Shown here: positions 7,801 through 22,000 of the stretch, in pieces
Numbering within the stretch: the first letter of the stretch is position 1
Layout of the letters: the number at the start of each line of letters is the position of its first letter
Notes under the pieces: model-generated
The model's database searches: none
Told to the model about the DNA's origin: nothing
The model's input: the letters and a program-made list of their open reading frames with translations, nothing else
Assembly (NCBI RefSeq): GCF_016587375.1
Contig: NZ_BNJG01000001.1
Location: forward strand, 248,001 to 312,000
Length of the DNA stretch: 64,000 nt
From: Ktedonobacter robiniae
Lineage (GTDB): Bacteria > Chloroflexota > Ktedonobacteria > Ktedonobacterales > Ktedonobacteraceae
Reading direction: 5' to 3'
Position numbers and translations under genes: made by a program

Positions 7801-10744
7801 ACCAGGAAACCCAGCCTATAATATTCCAGCAATGATGCGCTTCACGGGCGAATTGCATATGGAGTCCCTGCACCTGAGCCTGGAGACTATGCAGCAGCGC
7901 CACGAGATCCTACGCACCCACTTCTCGCTCAACAATGGACAACCACAACAAATCATTCAGCATTCGGGGCACCGCATATTGAATGAAGTCGATCTTCAGG
8001 CTGAGCCAGAACAAGGGCGAGAGCTTGTTGCACAGCGATTGATCGAAGAGGAAGCCTGCCAAGCATTTGATCTGACGAATGAGCCCCTTTGGCGCATCAC
8101 AGTCTATCACCTTGCGCCACAGCAACATGTGCTCGCGCTCATCATCCATCATATTATCGCCGATGGTTGGACAATTAGTATCTTCTTCAAGGAGCTTGTG
8201 CGGCTTTATTCCTCCTTCGATATGGGCCAGCAACCAGATCTGCTGGAATTGCCTGTTCAATATGCCGACTTCGCACTTTGGCAACGGGACGTATTGCGCG
8301 AGGACAAACTCAAAGAGCATCTGTCCTACTGGAAACGTCAACTGACCGACACACCAGGTGTATTAGAATTGCCTACTGACAGGCCGCGCCCTGCTGTGCC
8401 GACGACGCATGGCGCGACACATACATTTACTCTTAGCAGAGAGCTTACGGAGGCGATCAAGGCTACCAGCCGTCAGGAAGAGGTGACACTCTACATTACT
8501 CTGGTCGCTGCCTTCCAGCTCCTCCTACATCGTTATACCGGGCAAGACGACATCATACTTGGGAGTGCGATAGCTGACCGCCAACTTCCCGAAGTGCAAG
8601 AGACCATGGGCCTTTTCCTCAATACATTGGCTCTACGAACCAATCTCGCGGGTAATCCGACTGTTCGCGAACTGCTACGAAGAGTACGCGACGTTACATT
8701 GGACGCTCATGCACACCAGGATCTTCCCTTTGAGGTGCTTGTGCGGGAATTACACATTGAGCGAGCGACAGGCCAAAATGCCTTGTTCCAGGTTGCGATA
8801 CAACTTGATCCACCCTCCGCTCTCACCACAACACCCTGGACCCTCACACGCATGGCCGTGGGTACAGGAGGCAGCAAGTTTGACATTTCGCTTGAGCTTG
8901 ATGACCATCCAGATGGACTCATTGGGCATCTTGAATATAGCAAAGACATCTTTGACGCTACTACAATTGAACGCATGGCAGGACACTGGCAGCAATTGCT
9001 CACACAGATAGTGACCAACCCAGGACTACGCCTCGCGGACATATCGATACTTACGGCGAACGAGCGTCAACATCTGCTGGCTCAGGTTAATGCTACACAG
9101 CGTGACTATCCACGCCACAAAGGGGTACATCAATTGTTTGAGGAACAGGTGACACGCACCCCAGATAGCATTGCCGTAACGTTCGAAGGCACCTCCTACA
9201 CCTACCGGGAGCTGAACGCCCGCGCTAACCAACTCGCACATTCTCTGTGTACACTGGGAGTTGAGCGTGATATGTTGGTTGGTCTCTGCCTGGAACGTTC
9301 GCTAGATATGATCATTGCCTTGCTGGGCATCCTTAAAGCAGGGGGGGCCTACCTACCACTTGACCCCACCTATCCAGCAGAACGCATCGCCTTCATGCTT
9401 GAGGATGCGCAAGCATCCGTCCTCCTTACCCAGCATAAACTGGCCTCGCAGCTACCGCTCCATGTGGGTCGCACGCTTTACATTGATCAAGACCACGAAT
9501 GTATCTCGTCAAACAGCGAAGAGAATCTCGACTTAGCAATAGATAGCGAGCAGCTTGCCTATATCATCTATACCTCTGGCTCTACGGGTAAGCCCAAGGG
9601 TGTACAGATCTCGCAACGCGCCCTGGTCAATTTCCTCTGCTCAATGCGTGAGGAACCGGGACTAAACGCCCAGGATCGCTTGCTGGCAGTCACAACGCTC
9701 TCTTTCGATATCGCGGGTCTGGAGTTCTACTTGCCTTTGCTTGTTGGGGCACGACTTGTCATCGCCAGCCGTGACGACTCAACCAGCGGAACCGCGCTTG
9801 CCACGCTCCTCGAACGCGAGCAGATCAGCGTCATGCAGGCCACGCCCATCACCTGGCATATGCTACTGGCAGCAGGCTGGAAGGGAAATCCGGCCCTCAA
9901 GGCTCTCTGTGGTGGTGAAGCACTTTCTCTAGAACTGGCTCGACAACTTCTAACCAGGGTAGGCACGCTCTATAACATGTATGGGCCAACTGAGACGACT
10001 ATCTGGTCCACCCTTAACAAGATCGAGGCGGGAGATCAGAGTATCTCGGTAGGACGACCTATTGCCAATACTAGTATCTATATTCTAGATACCTATGGAC
10101 AACCTGTTCCCGCTGGTATCCCTGGCGAGCTATATATTGGTGGGGATAGCCTTGCGCGCGGTTACTTGCACCGCCCAGAATTGACAGCGGAGCGATTTCC
10201 AGTGTGTCACATCCAAGACGAGAAGATACGTCTCTATCGCACAGGCGACCTGGCACGCTATCGCGTAGATGGCACCCTTGAACTCATCGGGCGCGTCGAC
10301 CATCAGGTAAAATTACGCGGCTACCGCATCGAACTAGGCGAAATCGAATCAGTGCTTGCACGCCACCCTGCCGTACAGCAAGCGGTTACGATTGTGCGCG
10401 AAGATGAGCCTGGCAACCAACGTCTGGTTGCCTACATCCTGCCACATACAGAAACACCACTCGATACAAGCGAGTTACGACGTTTGGCACAAGCTCATCT
10501 TCCAGCTTATATGGTTCCTTCTGTCTTTGTCATCCTTGAAAAGCTGCCTCAGACACCCAATGGCAAGGTTGACCGCCGCGCTCTTCCTGTGCCAGAGAGC
10601 AACGTTCAAGAGTTCATTGAGAGCTATGTCGCACCACGCACTACGCTCGAACAACAGATAGCAGCCATCTGGTCAGAAGTCTTAGGTGTAGAACGAGTCG
10701 GTATTCATGACAGCTTCTTCTCTCTGGGGGGCACTCGCTACTAG
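4895..10744 (+). CDS. Nonribosomal peptide synthetase, modules 1-2 (frame broken at end)
   Basis: 1949 residues from the ATG at 4895, chosen because AGGGATGG precedes it (an in-frame ATG at 4853 lacks a ribosome site). Order: the C-terminal half of a condensation domain (~55-300; no HHxxxDG), adenylation A1 (~328-832; YTSGSTGKPKG, YRTGDLA, NGKIDRRALP), carrier T1 (GGHSLL, Ser ~878), full condensation C2 (~953-1378; HHIIADG), A2 (~1407-1898) and the start of T2. My reading of the ten specificity positions is DVWHMSLIDK for A1 (serine) and DILQLGMIWK for A2 (glycine). The frame stops at GGTRY; adding one G to the run 10726-10731 restores GGHSLLAMQI and joins the next frame, making one protein of about 3,350 residues. 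No MbtH-like protein or phosphopantetheinyl transferase is present nearby. Confidence 0.92.
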   Translation: MSTTKETPKNQHTLIETEKLEEQVLISSAIDDTPMHTHTTSGISLPLEQEQTRDQEMEEHIAYWKAYLFNMPTEIELPVDYPRFMHTNNDEAIYTWTLPQSHVSTLRAYSQLRNVPLSALFLTGFQVLLHFYTNQDEFVIGVHSPTGRSLQSEQQAPFSNNVYPLRTLFTENLTIQSLLERTYQELIQTSRYQDILFTHLLKKLKTEHNLVCPLPFQVQFAFSEPLHSTPTALRIIPSTEDSQAVPGDLALQFIDQGENIIGQMSYNQALFDSTTIARKTEQLQLLLAAMINAPTQHLATLPLLMEEEHQQIVIEWNHTAKAYPDNLCLHQLIEAQIEHTPDRPALIFEHIQLTYRELNEHANQLARYLRRLGVGPEVLVGISMERSVEMVVALLAVLKAGGAYVPLDPTYPSERITFMLEDIAQSERQQQHILLTQAHLASKLIADDRHIICLDTEWEIIAQEDSGNLPTIAQPGNAAYVIYTSGSTGKPKGVINTHRGICNRLLWMQDAYQLTEQDCVLQKTPFSFDVSVWEFFWPLMTGARLVVARPEGHKDSAYLVSLIQEQQITTLHFVPSMLQVFVMEPGLEQCTSLRQVMCSGEALPYELQESFFARHGAALHNLYGPTEAAIDVTYWECQRNNQRHIVPIGYPIANTQIYILNRYGQPVPVGVQGELHIGGVGVARGYLNRPELTAERFIADPFSARTDARLYRTGDLACYAPGGEIEYLGRLDDQVKLRGFRIELGEIEARLRHYPAVREVAVIVREDVPGDKRLVAYIVWNKDQAVAIRTLRQYLLQQMPEYMVPSAFVELAELPLSPNGKIDRRALPASTETRSDLLADFVAPRTSTEEILATTWAQVLGIEQVGIHDNFFALGGHSLLAAQVISHVRAILQVILPLRALFEAPTVAQLAEHIEQAKTHHEEEALPPIRPFARAWQQFPAITSTAVQEAIVIPASFAQQRLWFMDQLAPGNPAYNIPAMMRFTGELHMESLHLSLETMQQRHEILRTHFSLNNGQPQQIIQHSGHRILNEVDLQAEPEQGRELVAQRLIEEEACQAFDLTNEPLWRITVYHLAPQQHVLALIIHHIIADGWTISIFFKELVRLYSSFDMGQQPDLLELPVQYADFALWQRDVLREDKLKEHLSYWKRQLTDTPGVLELPTDRPRPAVPTTHGATHTFTLSRELTEAIKATSRQEEVTLYITLVAAFQLLLHRYTGQDDIILGSAIADRQLPEVQETMGLFLNTLALRTNLAGNPTVRELLRRVRDVTLDAHAHQDLPFEVLVRELHIERATGQNALFQVAIQLDPPSALTTTPWTLTRMAVGTGGSKFDISLELDDHPDGLIGHLEYSKDIFDATTIERMAGHWQQLLTQIVTNPGLRLADISILTANERQHLLAQVNATQRDYPRHKGVHQLFEEQVTRTPDSIAVTFEGTSYTYRELNARANQLAHSLCTLGVERDMLVGLCLERSLDMIIALLGILKAGGAYLPLDPTYPAERIAFMLEDAQASVLLTQHKLASQLPLHVGRTLYIDQDHECISSNSEENLDLAIDSEQLAYIIYTSGSTGKPKGVQISQRALVNFLCSMREEPGLNAQDRLLAVTTLSFDIAGLEFYLPLLVGARLVIASRDDSTSGTALATLLEREQISVMQATPITWHMLLAAGWKGNPALKALCGGEALSLELARQLLTRVGTLYNMYGPTETTIWSTLNKIEAGDQSISVGRPIANTSIYILDTYGQPVPAGIPGELYIGGDSLARGYLHRPELTAERFPVCHIQDEKIRLYRTGDLARYRVDGTLELIGRVDHQVKLRGYRIELGEIESVLARHPAVQQAVTIVREDEPGNQRLVAYILPHTETPLDTSELRRLAQAHLPAYMVPSVFVILEKLPQTPNGKVDRRALPVPESNVQEFIESYVAPRTTLEQQIAAIWSEVLGVERVGIHDSFFSLGGTRY

Positions 10745-10746
10745 CG

Positions 10747-14943
<4,197 letters not shown>

Positions 14944-15107
14944 TATAAATCGGAATATATGTACATACGTATACCTCACTTAGCGAAAGTGCTGGAAATT
15001 ATACATAAAGAAGCAGTATAAAGCGTGAGCTGTCTCCGTCGCTAAAGAGGGAAACGTTAGTACGTAAAGGTAAAAAACATAATAAGCACGCCAAAGAAGA
15101 CAAAAAT

Positions 15108-15533
15108 ATGTTGAAAAAGTATAAGCTTCTCTGGGTCATCATCTTAGTGGGAAGCCTCGTCGTTGTCCTCAGCCTTTCCTGGCTAGAACTTCCTTGGATG
15201 GCAAATCACTTTGGATTTGCCTTACCAGGACAAGGAGGTCTCCCCTATCGCATCACATATGCAACTCGGACCTACGTCAACCACGCAACCTGTGCACACG
15301 CGGGCTGGTGTCAAACAGACACACAGCCCAATCTACTGTGTTGGAAGGAAGCGGATATCCGGCAGCATGATAACTGGCCACTCATTCGCATTGGCACAAT
15401 CGCTACACTCTTTAGTTCACCATACTCCTTGATGGCGAAATCCAATGCTTCCAGCAAGCTAACAGTAATTGTCATCTATCTCGTCTTTGACAGAAACTGT
15501 TATGTTCCCTATGCCTTGGAGGGAGGGCCATAA
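15108..15533 (+). CDS. Small secreted or membrane-anchored protein, unknown function
   Basis: 141 residues. Residues ~7-30 form one hydrophobic segment (WVIILVGSLVVVLSLSW) that could be a signal peptide or anchor. The rest is probably outside the cell and contains four Cys (in CAHAGWC, LLCW and RNCY), suited to two disulfides. I do not recognise the family. It follows the NRPS by 165 bases on the same strand and converges with the GH5 gene. Between them (15522-15545) there is only a weak G/C-rich inverted repeat. A link to the NRPS product (export or immunity) is possible but nothing in the sequence shows it. Confidence 0.55.
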   Translation: MLKKYKLLWVIILVGSLVVVLSLSWLELPWMANHFGFALPGQGGLPYRITYATRTYVNHATCAHAGWCQTDTQPNLLCWKEADIRQHDNWPLIRIGTIATLFSSPYSLMAKSNASSKLTVIVIYLVFDRNCYVPYALEGGP

Positions 15534-15544
15534 TCGCCTCTCCC

Positions 15545-16744
15545 TTATTTCGCGTGAGGGAAAGGCGAATGCTCACGCAAGAATTGAAGGATAAGTTGTC
15601 CTGCACCCTGAGCATGTGGATCAAAATAGGGATAGTTCATTTCATCATTACAGGCATGTGTGGGGGTATCAAAGCTTGTCAGGTGTGTCCAATCCCATGA
15701 AGCACTCCCATCACCGTCGCTACGAATAAGTGCGCCCGGAGTAAGCGCCCAGGCTATCAGCCCGATATGCAACTCCTGCACATACCCGAGAAATTGAGGA
15801 ACAACCGTACCGGCGTTTGCGATACAACCACTCCCTGGCGTTTCGTTCCATTCACCAATGACAAAGGGAACATCTAGCTTGCGTACTGACAGCCCCCACC
15901 AGTCCTCCCAATCATCTTGCATTGCATGCTGCGTATTGCTTAAATAGGGATGGATTGCATAGACAATGTTCACCCCCGTCAACAGATAATCGCGAAAGTT
16001 GTAATAGTCGAAGCTTTCGCCCGCACCTTGACCCTGCGCCAGTATCAGATTTTGCGCTCCGGTCTTACGTATGGTATCCACAAGTTGCTGCATTCCCACG
16101 TAATTTACACCATCATGCACCCCGCCATTCCGCCAGAGCTTCCAGTCGTAAAAGCCCCGTGGCTCGTTGAAAATGTCAAAAAAAACCTTCTGGTTGCCCT
16201 TATAACGCCCCGCGACAACCTGCCAGAAAGTGATATCAGCCGGAGTTGCCATAATCTCATTGCTAGACGCCTCAGTTTGCAGATTGAAGATCACATTCAT
16301 TTGCTCCTGCATCGTCCACGCTACAGCCCTATCCATTGCCGCCAGGTAGTCTTCATCCAATGTTGTCGGGTTTTGACGATCGGGAAAGAGGTTCACTCGC
16401 GAAACCTGAAACGTGATTACATTAGCGTGCCAGAAGGTTCGCGCGGCCTTGATCTGATCCTGAGTAAAGTTTATGTAATCCGGGCTTTGACGCCAGTTGG
16501 GCTGGAACAGGGCTGTACTATGCACACCATAAGGGATATATACCTTCCCTTGATTATCAAAGATCGTCTTACCTTCAACATAGTATGAGGGAATAGACGA
16601 GGGCTTATGCTTCGAGACTATAGGAGAGGAAGAGGATGCAACCTCGTTGAAAGCCACCAACCTTATAGTTGCTATTACGCTTGCCACAACGAGAACGAGA
16701 ACGAGAAGTAAGAGCCAGGTTTGCTTAATTCTTCCTATAAACAT
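15545..16744 (-). CDS. GH5-type glycoside hydrolase, membrane-anchored
   Basis: 399 residues. Residues ~8-32 are a hydrophobic anchor or signal segment. The catalytic domain follows the (beta/alpha)8 GH5 pattern: FFDIFNEPRGF carries the acid/base Glu and FVIGEWNE the nucleophile Glu; AIHPYL supplies the substrate-binding His. The family splits beta-linked glucans or mannans. It is the last gene of the exopolysaccharide operon (66 bases after the GT2 gene), so it may trim or release the polymer made by its neighbours rather than digest plant material; this is inference. Related families in clan GH-A cannot be fully excluded. Confidence 0.8.
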   Translation of the reverse strand: MFIGRIKQTWLLLLVLVLVVASVIATIRLVAFNEVASSSSPIVSKHKPSSIPSYYVEGKTIFDNQGKVYIPYGVHSTALFQPNWRQSPDYINFTQDQIKAARTFWHANVITFQVSRVNLFPDRQNPTTLDEDYLAAMDRAVAWTMQEQMNVIFNLQTEASSNEIMATPADITFWQVVAGRYKGNQKVFFDIFNEPRGFYDWKLWRNGGVHDGVNYVGMQQLVDTIRKTGAQNLILAQGQGAGESFDYYNFRDYLLTGVNIVYAIHPYLSNTQHAMQDDWEDWWGLSVRKLDVPFVIGEWNETPGSGCIANAGTVVPQFLGYVQELHIGLIAWALTPGALIRSDGDGSASWDWTHLTSFDTPTHACNDEMNYPYFDPHAQGAGQLILQFLREHSPFPHAK

Positions 16745-16810
16745 GAGTGCTCACTTTGCGCCTGGGCGCTCTTTAAGGTTGACAGCCGTGATCAAACCGC
16801 AATTACAACC

Positions 16811-17722
16811 TTATTCCGCTTTACCTCTCCCTCTGAGGGGGGCTCCATGTAATAACCAGCGCCAGATACCGATATGACTGGCAAGCTTTGACGTGACAAT
16901 AAAGGGAGAGTACAACAAGACGGCAGGATGTTCACGCACTGTCAAACGCACGATATTGAGCGTAGCCCCCAGAGAAATAGGCAGCATCATCAGTGGATAG
17001 AGATATGGGTGCTGAACCATGGACAGGATCTTGTTGCGTCGTGATAATCCTGGATAGAGACGCTTTACATGGAGGCCGCTCACACGCCCATAAAAGTAAC
17101 TATAACGCAGCAACGCGCTTAGCGTCGTGCGCCGATGGTCATGTATAACCTTGATGGTTGGCTGGTAGAGCGTTCTATATCCATGTGCTTGCAACCGAAA
17201 GCAAAAATCCATATCCTCCTCTGAACGTAGCGTCTCATCAAACCCGCCGACTTCCATAAATACCTCTCTCTCTACACCAAGACTAGCAGAACAGACCACC
17301 ATTGCCCTTTCTTTACCGACTTGATAGAAACCAAAGCGGCTAAAGTCCACGCAACGCGCAAAAAATGCTCTCGACTTGCCCGCGATCAGGCCTCCCACGG
17401 CCCCTATCCCCGGCCGCTTCAGTGCTGCAACGTTCTCTTCAATCCAGTTAGCAGCCGGGGCACAATCATCATCGAGGAACAAGAGATACTTGCCCATTGC
17501 CTCGTGCGCACCAATGTTTCGTGCCTCACCAGGATAGTAAATGGGCTTCGTTTCGACGGCCTTAATGGCATAGTGTTGAGATAGGACACTGCTCTGCGCG
17601 CCGACAAGCACAATCTCTACAAGATCCGCTGGATAGGTCTGTTGCCCCAAACACGCCAAAACAACCTGTGCCTGCTCCTTACGAGAGAAAGGGATAATAA
17701 CACTGACATGAGGTTTGGTCAT
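16811..17722 (-). CDS. Family 2 glycosyltransferase, exopolysaccharide synthesis
   Basis: 303 residues beginning MTKPHVSVIIPFSRK. The GT-A fold is shown by VSVIIPF, the DXD-type cluster LLFLDDDCAP and the acceptor-side motif GGFDETLRSEEDMDFCFR (ED pair as the catalytic base). A hydrophobic C-terminal segment may touch the membrane. Start choice: the frame opens 21 bases earlier at 17743, overlapping the preceding stop by one base, but AAGGAG sits 9 bases before the ATG at 17722. It would add one sugar to a lipid-linked repeat unit on the cytosolic side. Sugar specificity is not readable. Confidence 0.85.
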   Translation of the reverse strand: MTKPHVSVIIPFSRKEQAQVVLACLGQQTYPADLVEIVLVGAQSSVLSQHYAIKAVETKPIYYPGEARNIGAHEAMGKYLLFLDDDCAPAANWIEENVAALKRPGIGAVGGLIAGKSRAFFARCVDFSRFGFYQVGKERAMVVCSASLGVEREVFMEVGGFDETLRSEEDMDFCFRLQAHGYRTLYQPTIKVIHDHRRTTLSALLRYSYFYGRVSGLHVKRLYPGLSRRNKILSMVQHPYLYPLMMLPISLGATLNIVRLTVREHPAVLLYSPFIVTSKLASHIGIWRWLLHGAPLRGRGKAE

Positions 17723-17742
17723 GCGATAGCGCTCCTTAATCA

Positions 17743-18930
17743 TCAGCGAGCACGCGAGAAGGTTGATCTGCTCCTTGCCACGACGGGCTCCTGGTCCATT
17801 CCTTTCGTAGGGGGCAGACCAGCTGCTAATTCATAGATTCGACGAGTTGCTCGCGCACAACTCTCGCAGGTAAATGGCTCAACCTGTGTTTTGCCATGTC
17901 GCACCAATTGCTCGCGTAGTGCCTGGTTGGTAACAACCTCAACGATAGCTTCAGACAACTTCGAGGTGTCCTCGCAATCGACACGCATAACGGCATCCCC
18001 AGCGATCTCCATACTGGCGGCTCCAGGGCTAGCAATGACAGGCGTCTCACAAACCATTGCCTCAAGAGCTGGCAGACCAAAACCTTCATGCTTTGAGGGC
18101 ACAACCAGGATCTCGGCTGCGGCGTACAACGCGCCCATATCCTCATCAGGAATCCAACCAGCCAAATGAATACGCTTGTGAAACGGCGAGGTCTTCGCCT
18201 GCTGGACGACGTCAGCACTACCATGTCCCTCGCCACCCGCCAGCACCAGATTCAGATCAGGTAACCGATCAGCGATGGTATTGAAGGCTGCGATAAGCGT
18301 CTCTACGTTTTTACGCGGCATGATACGACCTACATGCAGAATATAACGCTTGCCGTAACGCTGGTGCATCCTCGCTTGTGCTTCATTCGCTACCGTATCC
18401 AGGCGCAACAAGGGACGGATGGCGTTATGAATCAAGTGAATTCGTTCATCTTCAATGCTCCAAAGCGTTCGCAATTCTTCGCTTGTCTGCTCTGATATCG
18501 AGATGACGCATTGCGCACGACGCACGCTTTCACGCAAGAGATACTGCCAGTACAGACGTGCATACAGGGATGATTGTTGGGGAACTTTGACAAACGCCAG
18601 ATCATGAACTGTGATAACGAGTGGACCGTGCCAGCCAATAGGCGCAGCAAAGGCCGGAACGTGGAGAACATCTGGCTTCAATTTCTTAAGGATATCCGGC
18701 AATGTCAACTGGTGCTGAATCAAAATTCCTCGCCAGGTACGCAACTTCACTGGATAGATAGTGATAGAAGGCGCGTTGGCAAGCTCTTTATATTCTTTAG
18801 GACGTGTTGTGATAACGATATATTCGTTTGTCTGGTCAGTTCGTGCTAATCCTTCTAATAAAGCGCGAGTAGCAAAAAGCATCCCACCAGGTTCTTTTTC
18901 CGCGATTATTAAATCAATTGCGACACGCAT
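17743..18930 (-). CDS. Family 4 glycosyltransferase (GT-B fold)
   Basis: 395 residues. It opens with MRVAIDLIIAEKEPGGM; the N-terminal half contains VLHVPAFAAPIG and VITVHDLAF. The C-terminal nucleotide-sugar half has YILHVGRIMPRKNVETLI, then VPSKHEGFGLPALEAMVCETPVIAS, where EGFGLPALE is the E-x7-E motif of GT4 retaining enzymes. It acts in the cytosol in repeat-unit assembly. The stop codon overlaps the first possible ATG of the following GT2 gene, showing tight coupling. The preceding polymerase-flippase gene ends 88 bases upstream. Confidence 0.87.
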   Translation of the reverse strand: MRVAIDLIIAEKEPGGMLFATRALLEGLARTDQTNEYIVITTRPKEYKELANAPSITIYPVKLRTWRGILIQHQLTLPDILKKLKPDVLHVPAFAAPIGWHGPLVITVHDLAFVKVPQQSSLYARLYWQYLLRESVRRAQCVISISEQTSEELRTLWSIEDERIHLIHNAIRPLLRLDTVANEAQARMHQRYGKRYILHVGRIMPRKNVETLIAAFNTIADRLPDLNLVLAGGEGHGSADVVQQAKTSPFHKRIHLAGWIPDEDMGALYAAAEILVVPSKHEGFGLPALEAMVCETPVIASPGAASMEIAGDAVMRVDCEDTSKLSEAIVEVVTNQALREQLVRHGKTQVEPFTCESCARATRRIYELAAGLPPTKGMDQEPVVARSRSTFSRAR

Positions 18931-19018
18931 ACAAGACTCCTCTTAATTAGTGCGAAATCATTATTTCCAAGATCGTTTGTTTGTACATATCTTTTTCCCA
19001 CATATACTTCCTTCCACA

Positions 19019-22000
19019 TTAAGCGGCTTTGCCTGTCCGTTTCAAGACTACCTGACGAATCAGTCGAATATCCTTCAGTGATACCGCCCTGGTTAGAGAA
19101 CAACCAACAAGCACAAGTACAAAGAACACAGGTGCGAGATAGAATAACGACCACTGCACTTGCCAGATCAGAAAGAGTGCACCAGGAATAGTCCCAACAA
19201 TAATCTGTGCGAAGACACGCAGAATACGCCAGAGTTGAACATCGCGCGCGAGTAGTAATGAGAAGGAGCAGACAGAGAATGCTTCGCTTATGACGGCGGC
19301 AATCGCCGCCCCTGTTGCGCCCCATAGTGAAATAAACATCACATTTGAGACAATGTTGACGATCAGAGTTGCACCTGTAATGAGAGGAATTCTGTTCTCT
19401 TTATTGGCTGCCATACAGGTTCGCACCGCTAATTGCGTAAAGAAGCCAAAAGTAATACCTATCATTAAAAACTGGGTTGACGCGACAGCCATCGTATATT
19501 CAGGACCTGCAATCAGCCCCACAATCTGGGGAGCCATGATAACTACAAACATCGCCAATGGAACAATCCCAAGCGCCAGGATACGCGTTGACTCATAATA
19601 GAGATTTGAGAAAGCATTGAAGCCCTCTTCAAACGTCTTGCTCAGATAGGGGAATAACCCACTTACATAAGCAAAGACAATATTCATGAGTGGATTGGTA
19701 ATTCTCAGGGCAAGCGAATAGATCCCTACGTTCAGCATTCCCCCCAGAGGCCGCAAAACTAACACATCCATCTGTCCAGTGAGAAGCGCAAGGGCGTCGT
19801 GGCCAGTGAAGACAAGGCTTTCAGTAATAATCTTCCACATACGCTTGGGCCTGAAGCGAAGGCGTATCTTATAACGCCGCGATGAAAGGATCACAAGAAT
19901 AATAAAGTAGGGAATATCAGAATAGGCAATTAAGACATACATCCAGAGGAAGGAGAGGTGCAGATACACGGCCAACCCGATCATCCCGGCTGTTGTTATG
20001 CGGTTGATTGTTGTCAACAGCGATATTGCACCAACTCGTTGTTCCGTACCAAAAGCAGTTTCATAAACACAGCGCACACAATTAAAAGAGTAACTAAAGA
20101 GCAGTGTGCCATAACCGAGAAGGAGCAGACTGCGTTGCTCGCTCTCTATTGGAATAAGGCAGGTCACCAATGCTGCTCCAACTGCGACCATGACGCCGGT
20201 GAGCAGGCGTGTGCTTAGCGCGTCGCTAAGAGTTTCACTCCACTGCTCACGCTTTTGTCGGCTCAAATAGCGACTGATTAAGGGATCCATGCCAGTCAAG
20301 GAGAGCAATGCGCATATCGCCAGGACCGTTAGCATAAAATTATATTCGCCGTAGCGCACAGGTCCAAAGGAGCGAGTAAGCATCGCGGTTGTTGGAAAAA
20401 TGATTGGTATCGCAATTGCCCATGAGATCAGCTGAATAATGATTGAGTGGCTGGTTTTGCGCGCGCTAGGGGCCACCGCATCCGCTCCAAGGTCAAGTGC
20501 CGGGAGCGGCATTGTCAATTCTCTTGACGCATCATAGCTCTGTAGTCTTGGTGATGGAGGGAGATAGCCCTTTGCGGATTGAATGCGCTCACTATTGAGT
20601 GCTCGCATATATGGCGTTGGCAAACGTAAGGTTATCTTCCCTGTATCAGTCATCCCAGGGATAAAAGCAAGCCTGGCTTTCTCCTGCTCATTTTCTTGAT
20701 CGACCTGCACCTTTGCTACGCGCTGAGCCAACACGCTCCGAGGTGCTATGGTTGTCACTCGTGTTGCCCTCGAACGCACCCGCACGGCACCTCCAACAGC
20801 GACACCTGCGATGAGAAAGAGCCATGTCGTTGATTCCGGCTTGTCAAATGGCACATCCGTCAGGCAGATACAGAGATATCCAATCACCATCAAAATGGCC
20901 GCCAGGTGGATCACACGCGTTTCGCGTGCGGCGATATACGCTCGCCGGCAAATCACAAGCAGGCTTAGCATCAGAAGAACACCTGCAATACACCAGAAGA
21001 CCCCGCTCTCCATTGCCCATTCCAGATACTGGTTATGCACGCTGATTCCCGATGGATTGAGGCGATCCGCAAGGCTCACGACGTAGGTACTGTAATAGTT
21101 GGGGAACTGAGCCATGCCGATGCCTACCCAGGGGTTCCCCTCAATCAAATGTAGAGCCTTGTCCCACAGAAAGAAGCGATTGCTATCAGACGCCTCGCCA
21201 TGCAAGAATTTAGGAAGCAAGGTATTAAAGAGAAGCGCGGCCCCAAGTGCCAGGACACCTAGAGTAGCGAGCAACGTCTTATAACGTCGCGTCATCAGGA
21301 GCGCTACGATCAAGAGGAGTAGAGCTATCGCGCATGCCATACGCGTGCCACTCAGCAGCAGTTCCGCAGCCGAGGCTATACTCACACAAAATCCCACCAC
21401 GCGGTCTCGCCTGCGCGTGCCAAGTAGCCAGCAAGCCAGAGCTACCGCGAACACCACTATTATTGAATAGGCGAACGTGGTAGGGGAGTCGAATGGTCCG
21501 CTTAAACGCCCCTCTTGCGTCACCTCAATGGCCTGGCTTGGCACTAGCAGTTCCGGCATGGGAAGTTTTAGCGCCTGCCCTAAGCCAATCGACAACATCG
21601 GCACATTGGACAAAAGCGCGAGCGTCAAAAACGAGGAGACATCTTTGACATAGCTGGCAAAGAATGTACCAACGAAGAAGGATAACACCAGCAACAGCGC
21701 GCCATAGAGCCGCTTATTCGCTCCATACGAGTTCAAATCGCCTATCTGCGGCACGTGTATAAAGGATATGACGGCAATAATGAAGAATATCGCCATCAAC
21801 ACGTGGGGCGCTCGTAGGTGGAATGTAGGGCGACGCACAATAATGAGGCCCACACATAGGAACAATGCGGCTTCAATTGGACGCATTGTATGTCCCGGTA
21901 CCGGCACAAGAAACGACGGCAGGCCCGCGCCCATACAGACCAGGATTAAGGCCATGAATGGATAGCGCAGTGTCAAAGCGACGACGCCCGCACCCATAAG